From assembly GCF_000758665.1 (NCBI RefSeq), contig NZ_CP009285.1, positions 7,502,001-7,566,000 on the forward strand: DNA of 64,000 nt. The letters run 5' to 3'. Below the pieces are notes generated by a model, which was not told where the DNA came from, did not search any database, and was given only the letters and a program-made list of their open reading frames with translations. How positions within the stretch are numbered: position 1 is the stretch's first letter; each line of letters starts with the position of its first letter. The position numbers and the translations under genes are program-made. This DNA is from Paenibacillus borealis (GTDB lineage: Bacteria > Bacillota > Bacilli > Paenibacillales > Paenibacillaceae). This document shows, piece after piece, positions 18,622 through 27,456 of the stretch.

Positions 18622-19284
18622 ATGATTAAAGTAATGATCGTGGACGACGACTCTTTTATCCGTGAGAGCTTGAAGGTGCTGGTCGGGCTGGACCCTGAGA
18701 TTGAGGTTACCGGTACGGCAGGGGATGGCTTGGAAGCTCTCTCTTTGCTGGGGGCGCCAGACGGAATGGCTGATGTCGCACTCATGGATATCCGGATGCC
18801 GGGCTGCGGCGGCGTGGAAGGCACACGCCTGATCAAAGAAGCTTATCCGCAGGTAGCCGTTCTGATGCTGACCACCTTCGATGATGATGAATATATCATT
18901 GAAGCGCTGCGTAACGGAGCCAGCGGTTATCTGCTCAAGAATATACCGCCGGACCGGATCATCCAGGGCATCAAGACAGTATATGAAGGGAACATGCTCA
19001 TCCATCCCGATATCGCCCGCAAGCTGGCCGGCTTCCTCCAGCCGTCCCCGCGTCAGGAACCCGCTTATGGCCAGGCTCTGGATTGCTACGGGCTGACCAA
19101 AGCAGAGCTGACGATAGTGTCCTCGATTGCAGAGGGACTTACCAATAAAGAAATTGCCGGGAAGCTGTTCCTAAGCGAAGGCACGGTCAAAAACTATATT
19201 ACCGATATCCTCAGCAAGCTCGGGCTGCGGGACCGGACACAGATCGCTATTCTCTATTTGAAGAGTCAGCAGGGGAAGCGGTAG
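18622..19284 (+). CDS. NarL/LuxR-family response regulator, LnrK-like
   Basis: 220 residues. Receiver domain with VMIVDDDSFIRESL at the start, phospho-acceptor Asp 56 in ALMDIRMPG, Thr in MLTTFDDD and Lys in GYLLKNI. The C-terminal LuxR helix-turn-helix has LTKAELTIVSSIAEGLTNKE and LSEGTVKNYITDIL. The ATG at 18622 was preferred over 18568 because GAAGGAG precedes it and the receiver begins at once. It is the partner of the kinase just upstream. The likely binding site is the GAGGTGAC/GTCATCTC palindrome between the divergent operons. Length equals B. subtilis LnrK (YfiK). Confidence 0.88.
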   Translation: MIKVMIVDDDSFIRESLKVLVGLDPEIEVTGTAGDGLEALSLLGAPDGMADVALMDIRMPGCGGVEGTRLIKEAYPQVAVLMLTTFDDDEYIIEALRNGASGYLLKNIPPDRIIQGIKTVYEGNMLIHPDIARKLAGFLQPSPRQEPAYGQALDCYGLTKAELTIVSSIAEGLTNKEIAGKLFLSEGTVKNYITDILSKLGLRDRTQIAILYLKSQQGKR

Positions 19285-19386
19285 AGGTACGGGTTGGCAA
19301 TAAGCCGAATTCTCCTTTAATCCAATCAATATTCGATTTGGAATAACCCATAGGGTGCGTGTTGGCCGGTTTTTGGGTTGCCGCAG

Positions 19387-19594
19387 CACATTGTTGTACT
19401 TTATGCAGGATTTCCGCCGGATTGGCGGGTGCTGAGCGCACATTGTTGTATTTTTTGCAAGATTTCTGCCGGATTGGCGGGTGGTGAGCGCACATTGTTG
19501 TATTTTTTGCAAGATTTCTGCCGGATTGGCGGGTGCTGAGCGTACATTGTTGTATTTTGTGCAGGATTTCTGTCTGCTTGGCTGGTTGGTGGGA
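19387..19594 (+). repeat. 52-bp tandem array (family 3), four copies
   Basis: The gap 19285-19716 (432 bp) between convergent genes has no convincing gene. It carries four head-to-tail 52-bp units starting at 19387, 19439, 19491 and 19543. Each begins with CACATTGTTGTATTTT or TACATTGTTGTATTTT (copy 1 has TAC for TAT), then TGCARGATTTC, then GCCGGATTGGCGGGTG, where GCC/GGC form a small hairpin. Units 2 and 3 differ at one base; units 1 and 4 are more diverged. Because 52 is not a multiple of three, the long minus-strand frames here shift between units and are unlikely to be coding. Confidence 0.85.
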
Positions 19595-19646
19595 CGGTGG
19601 AACCTTCAAGTTGCATAATGAAGCAAGCAAATACTCAAATTCCCAC

Positions 19647-19690
19647 AAAAAAGGCCAGTACCCCGGATGGTAATCAGGGAACTGGCCTTT
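19647..19690 (-). terminator. Intrinsic terminator of the minJ-like gene
   Basis: On the minus strand AAAGGCCAGT and ACTGGCCTTT arms (19690-19681 and 19660-19651) are followed by TTTT. It lies 27 bp after the stop codon. Confidence 0.85.
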
Positions 19691-19716
19691 CAACTGTTAC
19701 AGGTTAAGTAATTCCG

Positions 19717-21051
19717 TCAGACTCCGGCAGATTTCTGTTTAGCCTCCGCAGAAGCGGCAGGCTTCTTCCGGCCGCGCCGCCCGGGTGTAAGCCCCCGCGG
19801 GCGGACTCCCGTCTGCATCCCGATGATGCTGAAGATGCTGGACGGCTTGGCCTCCGCGGTCACGCTTCCGTCCGGCTCCGGCACCAGAATGATGCCGAGC
19901 TGATGGTGATCGCCATCATAGATTGCGCGTTGGAGGTATTTGCTCTCGCCTTCGCGGTTCAGCACCTCCAGCTTGCAGAACGCCGGGTTCATGCGCAGCG
20001 CCTCATGCAGCTGCGCCGCGCCGGTCAACAGGACCCCGTTGACCTTCAAAAGGATCTCGCCGGGCAGGATGCCCAGCTCCTGCGCGGGGCTGCCTTGCAG
20101 CACGGCCAGCACCTTGCGGCCGGCCGGGGGATGCACGAAGATGGGACTGATACTGCGCTCCTCCAGAGCGCTGTACCAGCTTAACCCTTCGTGCAGGAGC
20201 ACTGCACTGAGCGCCGCGACAACGGTCAGCGGGCTCCACCAGTCCGCAAGCAGGCTTAAGCCCAGCAGGACGATGCTGTATACCAGCAGCCGTCCTGAAG
20301 TGCGCGCCGCCTTGCGTCCGGGCAGCATGCCCTGGGTCATCTCGCTGAAGCCGATGATGACCGGCAGTGAGACCAGGCCCAGGCCCCCGCCCAGCAGCGG
20401 ATGCCAGGGCAGCTCGCCGATTCCCGCACCCGGGGGAATCAGCAGGAACAGCGGCAGCGGCCAGAAGGCCTGCAGCTGGTAGCCGCCGACCACCTTGCCG
20501 CGCTTGCCGGCAAGGAAGAGCGGGGTCGCCAGCCTGGTACCCTGCCAGCGCGCCAGCAGCGCTTCGGCCAGATGGAGCAGCGCGGCCAGCACCAGCAGCG
20601 CGGGGATATCCATCTCCCGCAGCCCGCCGGCAATAGTTCCTGCGGCTCCGCTCTGCAGCGTATCCGGAAAGAACGAAAGAACAAACTGGGCAACTCCCAG
20701 AATACCTATAGAATACGCAAAGCATAAATAGCGCACACGAAATAGCATTAATACCAGACTGACCACCCAGATGCAGGCTACAGCCGTATATGATAAAGAG
20801 ATACCCAAGGCTACAGCTGCTAAGGAAACAACAAGTCCCGCAACCCCGCCGGTCCACACGGTCCGCCACGTTTCCCGGCCCCAGCTGTGCAGCTTCACGT
20901 GAATGAGCTTCCGCTCCAGCGCTACCTGCCTGCGGTAATACAGTGCAATAAATACAAGAGCGATATAGTAATAAGGCTGAATCAGCAGATGAATAACCGC
21001 TGTACCCCAGCTAGCCAGCAGTTCCGGCATCACATTCAAACCGTTCGTCAC
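19717..21051 (-). CDS. PDZ-domain membrane protein, MinJ-like division topology factor
   Basis: 444 residues. About eight membrane spans fill the first 280 residues. A PDZ domain follows near 300-385, with GSPAQELGILPGEILLKVNG as the ligand-groove signature. A basic C-terminal tail (GLTPGRRGRKKPAASAEAKQ) ends the protein. In Bacillus MinJ has this architecture and links DivIVA to MinD. The neighbourhood (ctpB-like, ftsX, ftsE) is the same as around B. subtilis minJ (yvjD), which supports the call. The start is uncertain: the GTG at 21051 lies one base after AAGGAG. A TTG at 21039 or ATG at 21030 in the same frame is more likely to be used. Confidence 0.78.
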   Translation of the reverse strand: MTNGLNVMPELLASWGTAVIHLLIQPYYYIALVFIALYYRRQVALERKLIHVKLHSWGRETWRTVWTGGVAGLVVSLAAVALGISLSYTAVACIWVVSLVLMLFRVRYLCFAYSIGILGVAQFVLSFFPDTLQSGAAGTIAGGLREMDIPALLVLAALLHLAEALLARWQGTRLATPLFLAGKRGKVVGGYQLQAFWPLPLFLLIPPGAGIGELPWHPLLGGGLGLVSLPVIIGFSEMTQGMLPGRKAARTSGRLLVYSIVLLGLSLLADWWSPLTVVAALSAVLLHEGLSWYSALEERSISPIFVHPPAGRKVLAVLQGSPAQELGILPGEILLKVNGVLLTGAAQLHEALRMNPAFCKLEVLNREGESKYLQRAIYDGDHHQLGIILVPEPDGSVTAEAKPSSIFSIIGMQTGVRPRGLTPGRRGRKKPAASAEAKQKSAGV

Positions 21052-21069
21052 ACTCCTTTTCGTCCGGGT

Positions 21070-21168
21070 AAGTAGAAACGGCTACACCATCCTCTAAGAG
21101 ATGGTTTCCGTTTCTGCGAGAAAGATAAGGATAATTTATTACGCGAAGCATATACATTCTTATCTTTT
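21070..21168 (+). repeat. Two-hairpin intergenic repeat (family 2), full copy
   Basis: First hairpin: AGTAGAAACGGC, inner stem ACCATC/GATGGT, then CCGTTTC. Second hairpin: AAAGATAAG, a loop with GCATATA, then CTTATCTTTT. The element at 46006-46107 matches it over its whole length on the other strand, with substitutions mainly in loops and inner stems. A half copy is at 4170-4222. Confidence 0.8.
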
Positions 21169-21171
21169 GAT

Positions 21172-21200
21172 AAAAAAAGAAGGCTGGAATCAGCCTTCTT
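21172..21200 (-). terminator. Intrinsic terminator of the ctpB-like gene
   Basis: On the minus strand AAGAAGGCTG-ATTC-CAGCCTTCTT is followed by TTTTT. It overlaps the stop codon of the protease gene. Confidence 0.88.
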
Positions 21201-22665
21201 ACTTGTTCGACGCCGTAGCCTTGATTTCCTTCCGGATCTCTTCGATACCCTTATTCCGCTGATTGTCGTTGGCCGGGTCCTGAATGACCTTGATGAGCGA
21301 CAGCTCCAGTGCTTCAGCAGTCTTGGCATCAATCACGCCTGTCGCCTTCAGCTTCGAGGCGCTCTGGAATTTCTTGACCGCTTCCTTGGTGCCGGCATCG
21401 AAATACCCGTCCTTGCGGCCCGGCTTATAACCCAGACCATCCAGCATCGTCTGTGCGCTTTTGACATCCGTGCTGTTCATATTATATTGCAGCGTTACAC
21501 TCTTATTAATCGGTGCCACCGAGAAGTAATCCGGCTGGGCGACCGCAATATCCGGCTTGATGCCCTTGCCGTGGATCCAGGTGCCGTCTGGTGTCAGCCA
21601 CTTGGCAATCGTAATTTTCAGCAGACTGCCGTCACCGAGTTGCTCTTCGAAGCTGGTCTGGACGGTGCCTTTGCCGAACGAGTCCTCACCGATCAGCTTG
21701 GCACCCGCAGATTGCTGCAGTGCTCCTGCCATGATCTCCGAAGCGCTCGCGCTGCCTTTGTTCATCAGCACAACTACCGGATACTTTTTACTGGAGCCCT
21801 TGGAGGTGCTGACCTCGCGCTGTTTGTTTTTGTCTTCCACCTGCACGATGGCTTTGCCGGCCGGTACAAACTGCTCAGCCATCTCAATAACAACCGGCAG
21901 TACACCGCCGGGGTCATTGCGGACATCAATAACAAGTCCCTTCATGCCTTGCGTTTCCAGCTTGGTCAGTTCTTCCTCGAACCGCTTCGCAGTGTTCTGT
22001 GAGAATTGAGTAACCTCAATCACACCGATATTGTCCTTCTCCATCGTAGCATAGACCGTTTCCAGTCTCACATCATCGCGGGTAATGACGAATTCCAGCG
22101 GCTCTGCAGTTCCGGTACGCTGAATCTTCAGGGTTGCATCGCTTCCCTTAGGGCCGCGGATCTTAGCTACAGCATCATTAAGCTCCAGCCCCTCCAGCGA
22201 CTCGCCATTCACGGAGAGGATTACATCCTTGGCCTGAATGCCGGCCTTCTCTGCCGGTGAACCTTTGATTGGCGAGACTACAACGACCTTCCCGTTATCC
22301 GAGGAAACTTCAGCACCGATGCCCGAGAAGGAGCCTTCGATACTCTCTTCGAATCTTTCTGCCGTTTCCTTGCCCATATAGTTGGAATAAGGGTCGCCCA
22401 GTGCTTCCATCATACCGTTGACAGCCCCGTCGATCAGCTTCTCGCGGTCCACGGTCTCATAATAATTGCTCTCAATCAGGCTGAGGGCGGTACCTAGCTT
22501 CTTGGATTCCTTGTCTTGCAGCCCGGTTGTCTGCAGGACCGTCGCAATTCCTTCACCTGCAGCTTGTCCGAATACATGCGCATAGCCGGTCACGCCCAGG
22601 GTCAGCAGGCTGCCGCACAGCAGCGCGGCGACGATCATAAAGGCCGCGGTACTCTTCTTTAACAT
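21199..22665 (-). CDS. C-terminal processing protease, S41 family, CtpB-like
   Basis: 488-residue serine protease anchored by an N-terminal span (AAFMIVAALLCGSLLTLGV). A PDZ domain is seen near 110-190 (GSPAEKAGIQAKDVILSVNG). The catalytic dyad is Ser 307 in GSASASE and Lys 332 in FGKGTVQT, 25 residues apart as in the family. The C-terminus carries a peptidoglycan-binding repeat (AQTMLDGLGYKPGRKDGYFD). CtpB cleaves regulatory proteins outside the membrane; in Bacillus it acts in SpoIVFA signalling. The ATG at 22665 follows GGTGGG; the longer frame from 22707 has no site. It lies between the minJ-like gene and the M23 hydrolase gene. Confidence 0.9.
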   Translation of the reverse strand: MLKKSTAAFMIVAALLCGSLLTLGVTGYAHVFGQAAGEGIATVLQTTGLQDKESKKLGTALSLIESNYYETVDREKLIDGAVNGMMEALGDPYSNYMGKETAERFEESIEGSFSGIGAEVSSDNGKVVVVSPIKGSPAEKAGIQAKDVILSVNGESLEGLELNDAVAKIRGPKGSDATLKIQRTGTAEPLEFVITRDDVRLETVYATMEKDNIGVIEVTQFSQNTAKRFEEELTKLETQGMKGLVIDVRNDPGGVLPVVIEMAEQFVPAGKAIVQVEDKNKQREVSTSKGSSKKYPVVVLMNKGSASASEIMAGALQQSAGAKLIGEDSFGKGTVQTSFEEQLGDGSLLKITIAKWLTPDGTWIHGKGIKPDIAVAQPDYFSVAPINKSVTLQYNMNSTDVKSAQTMLDGLGYKPGRKDGYFDAGTKEAVKKFQSASKLKATGVIDAKTAEALELSLIKVIQDPANDNQRNKGIEEIRKEIKATASNK

Positions 22666-22782
22666 GATGTTCCCACCGTCCCTTCTTGTCCATCTTCTCA
22701 CCCGCAAGGGTCCGTTCCATCAGAAACGGCATCTCTTCCAGTATATGCCGCTGAATGAAATTATATTTATTAGAGCTTAAAT

Positions 22783-24090
22783 TTACAGATAAGGCATAGG
22801 ATTAACCGTCTTGCCGTCGACCCGCACTTCGAAATGCAGATGCGGGCCGGTTACGCGTCCGGTGGCACCGGATTCGGCAATCGTCTGTCCGCGTTCTACC
22901 CGGTCTCCCACTTTCACCCGGATCCCGCCTTCACGGATATGGCCGTACAGCGTCCATACACCGCCGCCATGGTCAATGATTACACAATAGCCGTAGCCAC
23001 TCCACCATTCCGCCACCAGGACGGTACCGGAATCCGCCGCATGGATATTCGTACCCTGCGGAACTGCGAAGTCGACACCGGTATGCATTTTGCCGACTTC
23101 ACCCGTAACCGGATGTGTGCGGACACCATATGGCGAGGAGACACGCGCCGAGCCTACCGGCAGCAGGAACGGCCCGTTTCCGCCGGCGTATTCCTCTACG
23201 CTGGCAATGGAGCTTCCGCCGCTGCTCGCAGATTTGGCGGCCTTGGCGGCTTTGGCTGCAGCAGCTGCTGCCCGGCGTGCCGCTTCAGCTTTGGCGGCCG
23301 CTGCCCGGCGGGCAGCTTCCTCAGCCTTAATCTTGTCCTTCTGCTCTTCCAGGGCAGAACGGTTGCTGGCCAGCTGCACCAGCTTGGCATTCTGCTCTTC
23401 GGAGATCACCTCAGCCTCTTGAATCTCTTCATCGTAGTAGGCGATAAGCTCCTGCTTCTCCGCTTCCTTCTCCTTCAGAACACTGCGCTGGGATTCTAGA
23501 TCGGTATACAGCTGCTTAGCCTGGGCGTATTGGCCCTCCAGCTCCTGCTTCTTCGCGATGACCGTCTGCTTGTCCAGCTTATGCTGCACCAGCAGATCCT
23601 GGTCCTGATCCACGATCATCTTAAGGGAATCGGCCCGGTCGAGGAAATCCGAGAAGCTGGTTGAAGACAGCAGCACATCCAGGTAAGAGACTGCACCATC
23701 CGTGTACATCAGGCGGACACGCGATTCCAGCAGCTTTTCGCGGGAAGCTACACGTGCCTCTGCGTCGTCCAGTTCAGTTGCCGTCACATTAAGCGACTCC
23801 TCCGTACTGGCGATTTTACCGGAAATGGTCGTCATCTCACCCTTCACCTGATCAATCTGGTCCAGCACATACTGGAGATTCAGCGTGGTCTTATTCTTAT
23901 AGTGCTGCGCTTCCTGATTGCGGGATGCCGCCTTCTCCTGCGCCGCCTTGGCCGCCTGGACCTCCTGCTGCAGCTGCTTCAGCTGCTTGTCAATCTCGGC
24001 AACACTTGTTTTCTTCGCATATCCGTCAGAGGGCCCGAACATTGTGACAGCCAGTAACATTACGGCTATTCCGGCGACAATCTTCTTCAA
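22783..24090 (-). CDS. Coiled-coil M23 murein hydrolase, EnvC/PcsB-like
   Basis: 435 residues. A signal peptide ends near YAKK (residue 26). About 230 residues of coiled coil follow in two blocks, with an Ala/Lys/Arg-rich linker near 240-275. The C-terminal LytM domain holds the zinc ligands HTGVDFA and HLHFEV, so the peptidase looks intact, unlike EnvC, whose domain is inactive. The gene follows ftsX by 43 bp in the same direction. FtsEX is known to activate coiled-coil hydrolases (EnvC, PcsB, CwlO), so this is a strong candidate for its cognate effector at division or along the wall. Confidence 0.88.
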   Translation of the reverse strand: MKKIVAGIAVMLLAVTMFGPSDGYAKKTSVAEIDKQLKQLQQEVQAAKAAQEKAASRNQEAQHYKNKTTLNLQYVLDQIDQVKGEMTTISGKIASTEESLNVTATELDDAEARVASREKLLESRVRLMYTDGAVSYLDVLLSSTSFSDFLDRADSLKMIVDQDQDLLVQHKLDKQTVIAKKQELEGQYAQAKQLYTDLESQRSVLKEKEAEKQELIAYYDEEIQEAEVISEEQNAKLVQLASNRSALEEQKDKIKAEEAARRAAAAKAEAARRAAAAAAKAAKAAKSASSGGSSIASVEEYAGGNGPFLLPVGSARVSSPYGVRTHPVTGEVGKMHTGVDFAVPQGTNIHAADSGTVLVAEWWSGYGYCVIIDHGGGVWTLYGHIREGGIRVKVGDRVERGQTIAESGATGRVTGPHLHFEVRVDGKTVNPMPYL

Positions 24091-24133
24091 ATCGCACTCC
24101 CCGTCCTTTGTTCAAATGTGAATTTTATCTATG

Positions 24134-25048
24134 CTATACCTTCAAGAACTTGCGGATCGACACGGTACTTCCCCACACGCCAATCAATACACCGAGGCCA
24201 ACCAGCAGCCCGCACAGGAACAGCCAGATATCCTCAAACGGAATCAGCTGCAGCCCCAGCATCGGATCTCCCTGCACGGAAGACACCAGACTGCTATAGC
24301 CGACATACAATGCACCCGAAGTAACCAGCGAACCGATCAGCCCGATGAGTGCTCCTTCAATAAAGAACGGCCAGCGGATAAAATAATTCGTCGCTCCTAC
24401 GAGCTTCATAATGCCGATTTCCTTGCGGCGGGCGAGAATCGTTACCCGGATGGTATTCGAGATCAGGAACATCGACATCAGCGCCAGACCTGCCACAAAA
24501 ATAAAACCGATATTGCGTACAGCCTTAGTCACTTTGAACAAGGTCTCCACCGAGCCTTTGCCATAATTCACTTTGTAGATCGGCTGCTCTTCGTGGGTCT
24601 TATTCAGTGCTTCTATCTTCTCAGCTACGAACGGAACGGTTGTCGGCTCAATTACCTCGACGAGCAGCTTGTCCGGCAGCGGATTATTATCTTCATCGAA
24701 ACCTTCCAGGAGCTCGGCGGCATCCGGCCCCATATCTTCACGGAATTCCTTCAGACCCTGTTCTTTGGAGACGAACTCCACCTTGCTGACTTCCGGCATA
24801 CTGCCGATTTCGTTTTCCAGCTTCTCCCGCATTTTCTGGTCCGTATTCAGCGTCAGATGCACGTTGATCTGCACCTGGCTGTCTGCTTTGTCCGCTACTT
24901 CATTGACATTGAGCACCAGCAATATAAACACTCCGAGCACGAAGAGAGAGACAACGATAGACGTGATGGAAGCCACCGACATCCAGCCGTTGCGGAATAC
25001 GTTTTTGAAGCCTTCCCGCACATGCCGCAAGAAGGTTTTAAAACTCAT
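24134..25048 (-). CDS. ftsX: Cell division protein FtsX
   Basis: 304-residue membrane subunit of the FtsEX complex. Cytoplasmic N-terminus ([18 protein letters not shown]), first span near 25-45, an extracellular domain of about 120 residues for effector binding, then three C-terminal spans including RRKEIGIMKLVGATNYFIRW. FtsX passes the ATPase signal across the membrane to a murein hydrolase. The start overlaps the end of ftsE by eleven bases. The M23 hydrolase gene follows. Confidence 0.95.
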   Translation of the reverse strand: MSFKTFLRHVREGFKNVFRNGWMSVASITSIVVSLFVLGVFILLVLNVNEVADKADSQVQINVHLTLNTDQKMREKLENEIGSMPEVSKVEFVSKEQGLKEFREDMGPDAAELLEGFDEDNNPLPDKLLVEVIEPTTVPFVAEKIEALNKTHEEQPIYKVNYGKGSVETLFKVTKAVRNIGFIFVAGLALMSMFLISNTIRVTILARRKEIGIMKLVGATNYFIRWPFFIEGALIGLIGSLVTSGALYVGYSSLVSSVQGDPMLGLQLIPFEDIWLFLCGLLVGLGVLIGVWGSTVSIRKFLKV

Positions 25049-25724
25049 AACCGTAATCCCCTCTCAATTGGTCTCTGACAATCGTCCCGTTCTCAATAGC
25101 CAGCACCCGTTTGCGCATTTTGTTGACAATATCCCTGTTGTGGGTGGCCATTACGATCGTTGTTCCGCGAAAATTAATCTCGTCCAGCAGCTGCATAATG
25201 CCCCATGAGGTCTCGGGGTCCAGATTGCCCGTAGGCTCGTCCGCAATAATAACAGAAGGATTGTTAACAATGGCTCTGGCAATGGCGATCCGCTGCTGCT
25301 CTCCCCCTGAGAGCTGCGAGGGTTCACGCCCCGCTTTGCTGCGCAGTCCAACCAGATCGAGCACTTCATTCACACGTTTCTTGATAACCTTCTTCGGGGC
25401 CTCAATAACCTCCATGGCAAAAGCAACATTCTCATAAGCCGTCATCTTCGGCAGCAGGCGGAAATCCTGAAACACCACGCCGATATTGCGGCGTACGTAA
25501 GGAATCTTGCGGGGCTTGAGCTTACCTATATTGAACCCGCCTACAGAGATCTGTCCTTTGGTCGGTGTTTCTTCTCTATAAATTAATTTCATGAACGTTG
25601 ATTTACCTGCGCCGGACGGTCCGACGATGTATACGAACTCATTACGGTCGATCTTGACAGATATCCCCTGGAGCGCATGGGTTCCGTTAGGATAAGTCTT
25701 CCATACATCCTGCATCTCGATCAT
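25038..25724 (-). CDS. ftsE: Cell division ATP-binding protein FtsE
   Basis: 228-residue ATPase partner of FtsX. Walker [10 protein letters not shown], signature [12 protein letters not shown], Walker [13 protein letters not shown], switch histidine MATHN. The usual FtsE motif [20 protein letters not shown] is intact. The ATG at 25724 was preferred over 25778 because GGAAG lies seven bases upstream and the length then matches the family. It is the first gene of a likely ftsE-ftsX-M23-ctpB-minJ group. Confidence 0.95.
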   Translation of the reverse strand: MIEMQDVWKTYPNGTHALQGISVKIDRNEFVYIVGPSGAGKSTFMKLIYREETPTKGQISVGGFNIGKLKPRKIPYVRRNIGVVFQDFRLLPKMTAYENVAFAMEVIEAPKKVIKKRVNEVLDLVGLRSKAGREPSQLSGGEQQRIAIARAIVNNPSVIIADEPTGNLDPETSWGIMQLLDEINFRGTTIVMATHNRDIVNKMRKRVLAIENGTIVRDQLRGDYGYEF

Positions 25725-25805
25725 CTTTTCACTTCCCGATTCTGACATATTCCGCGGGCCTGCCCAATCGGGCACCAAACTGCGGAAGCTTCCATAAACT
25801 GCATT

Positions 25806-25833
25806 ATTATCGCAGGCGTATCTATTGTAACAA
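25806..25833 (-). promoter_or_regulatory. Possible promoter of ftsE
   Basis: Minus strand TTGTTA (25833-25828), 16-bp spacer, GATAAT (25811-25806), about 80 bp before the FtsE start. Confidence 0.5.
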
Positions 25834-26012
25834 ATCCATAACTCCTTGAGTACCCGAAAGTTTTACCGAATCCTTACATATACATAAAAATATCAGGTTA
25901 ACTGCAGCTCCAGCTCTTATATATATCGGCATTCCGAGACGTTCCTTAACACTTGTATCCATGGCCCGCGCTGCTTCCGGCGCAAATCCGCCCCCTCAGA
26001 AGGAGATTGCTT

Positions 26013-27440
26013 ATGAAAAAAATACACGCTGCCCTCATCGCGGGCTTCGGCCTGGTCCTGGCCGGCTCGCTGGTTGCCGGAGGGTTTCATTTATATGGCA
26101 CCCAGACCACCCTGCCCAAAGGGACGGCCATTGCCGGCTGGGATATCAGCGGCCGGGACATCACCGAGGTGCAGGCCGGGCTGGAGGCAAAACTTCAGGC
26201 TCTGGAAGCTACCCCGCTCACTCTGAAGGCAAAGGGAGATACCGGGCTAAGTGTCTCACTGCTGCAAGCGGGGGTAACCTACGAAGCCCAGGAATTCCGG
26301 CGTGCACTGAAGACGCTGACGGACGGTCCGCTCATGCAACGGGTACAGGCCCGGCGCAATTGGAACGGTAACTGGAATATCGGAATTCATCTGGAAATTT
26401 CGCAGCTGGCGAACAGCCTAAGTCCGGCCTGGGAAAAAGAATCCTTCGGCGTTCCTGTCGACGCGGTGCGGCGGATCACCAGTGATGACCAGGTCGTCTA
26501 TACTCCCGGAACTACCTCCTTCGAGGTAGACTGGCATGCGCTGGAGCTTGCCCTGCAGGCGGCGCTGCCAACCCGGCTTGCCGGCAACGGGGCACAGGAG
26601 GATAAACGCATTCTGCTTGAGGTACCTTTAACCGTCAAGCAGCCGAATATCACGCTGCAGGAGCTGAAGGATCAGGGCATCGAGCGCAAAATCACCCAGT
26701 TCAGCACCTCCCTCGGGGCCAGCGGGCCCGGGCGCAGCTTCAATGTGGAGGCTGCTGCCAAAGCCGTCAACGGGACCATATTGCCTCCTGGCGCTATTTT
26801 CGATTACGGCAAAGCAATCCAGAAGGCCCAGGCGGAATATGGCTTCCGCGAGGCTCCGGTCATTGTAAACGGCAAGCTACAGCCCGGTACGGGCGGGGGA
26901 ATCTGCCAGGTCTCCAGCACCCTGTATAATGCCGCGCTGCGCTCCGGGCTAGAGATCGTCGAACGGCGCAACCACTCTCTTCCGGTGAGCTACCTGCCCA
27001 AAGGCCAGGATGCCACCTTTGCCGAGGGCTATATCAATTTCCGCTTCCGTAATAATACCGGCAAATATCTGATTATTAAATCCGAAGTGAAGGGGCGCAC
27101 GCTGACCGTCAAGCTGTTTGGAACTTTTCCGAAGAACGTCACCTATTCCGTGGAGTCCCGGACCGTGGAGGTACTTCCTCCCGCCGACAAATATGTGAGC
27201 GATGCCTCGCTCCCGAAGGGCGGAACAAGGGTACTGCAATCCGGCAAAACCGGCTATGTAGTGGAGACTTACATTACCCGCTATGTTGACGGTAAAGCCA
27301 TGGAGAAGAAGAAACTTTCGCGCGATACCTACTACGCCCAGAAACGCGTCATTGCCATTAACCGTGGCGGCATGAGCAAATCCACGCTGCCGGAATCCCC
27401 GGGCAGACAGCTGGTTGAAGACGGGGTAAAGGGCCAATAA
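26013..27440 (+). CDS. VanW family protein with a C-terminal G5-like domain
   Basis: 475 residues, secreted or membrane-anchored through the N-terminal span (AALIAGFGLVLAGSLVAGG). A peptidoglycan-binding-4-like region fills about 50-230. The VanW domain follows, with GRSFNVEAAAKAVNGTILPP, GGGICQVSSTLYNAALRSGL and RNHSLPVSYLPKGQDA. A G5-like segment ends the protein (TYITRYVDGKAMEKKKLS). The function of VanW is not established; these proteins are associated with the cell wall. The ATG at 26013 has AGAAGGAG seven bases upstream; the longer frame from 25953 has none. Monocistronic. Confidence 0.88.
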   Translation: MKKIHAALIAGFGLVLAGSLVAGGFHLYGTQTTLPKGTAIAGWDISGRDITEVQAGLEAKLQALEATPLTLKAKGDTGLSVSLLQAGVTYEAQEFRRALKTLTDGPLMQRVQARRNWNGNWNIGIHLEISQLANSLSPAWEKESFGVPVDAVRRITSDDQVVYTPGTTSFEVDWHALELALQAALPTRLAGNGAQEDKRILLEVPLTVKQPNITLQELKDQGIERKITQFSTSLGASGPGRSFNVEAAAKAVNGTILPPGAIFDYGKAIQKAQAEYGFREAPVIVNGKLQPGTGGGICQVSSTLYNAALRSGLEIVERRNHSLPVSYLPKGQDATFAEGYINFRFRNNTGKYLIIKSEVKGRTLTVKLFGTFPKNVTYSVESRTVEVLPPADKYVSDASLPKGGTRVLQSGKTGYVVETYITRYVDGKAMEKKKLSRDTYYAQKRVIAINRGGMSKSTLPESPGRQLVEDGVKGQ

Positions 27441-27456
27441 ACTGCTGCAAGTAAAA

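Noticed and set aside
19387..19594. Possible CRISPR array
   Set aside because: Units are conserved along their whole 52 bp with no unique spacers, and no cas gene is present in the window.
19247..19693. Minus-strand open frames of 71-148 codons over the tandem array
   Set aside because: The 52-bp period shifts frame in each unit, the predicted proteins are only translated repeats, and no ribosome binding site precedes them.
24131..25078. 315-codon plus-strand frame opposite ftsX
   Set aside because: It lies entirely antisense to well-conserved ftsX, has a His/Gln/Arg-rich composition typical of antisense frames and has no ribosome binding site.
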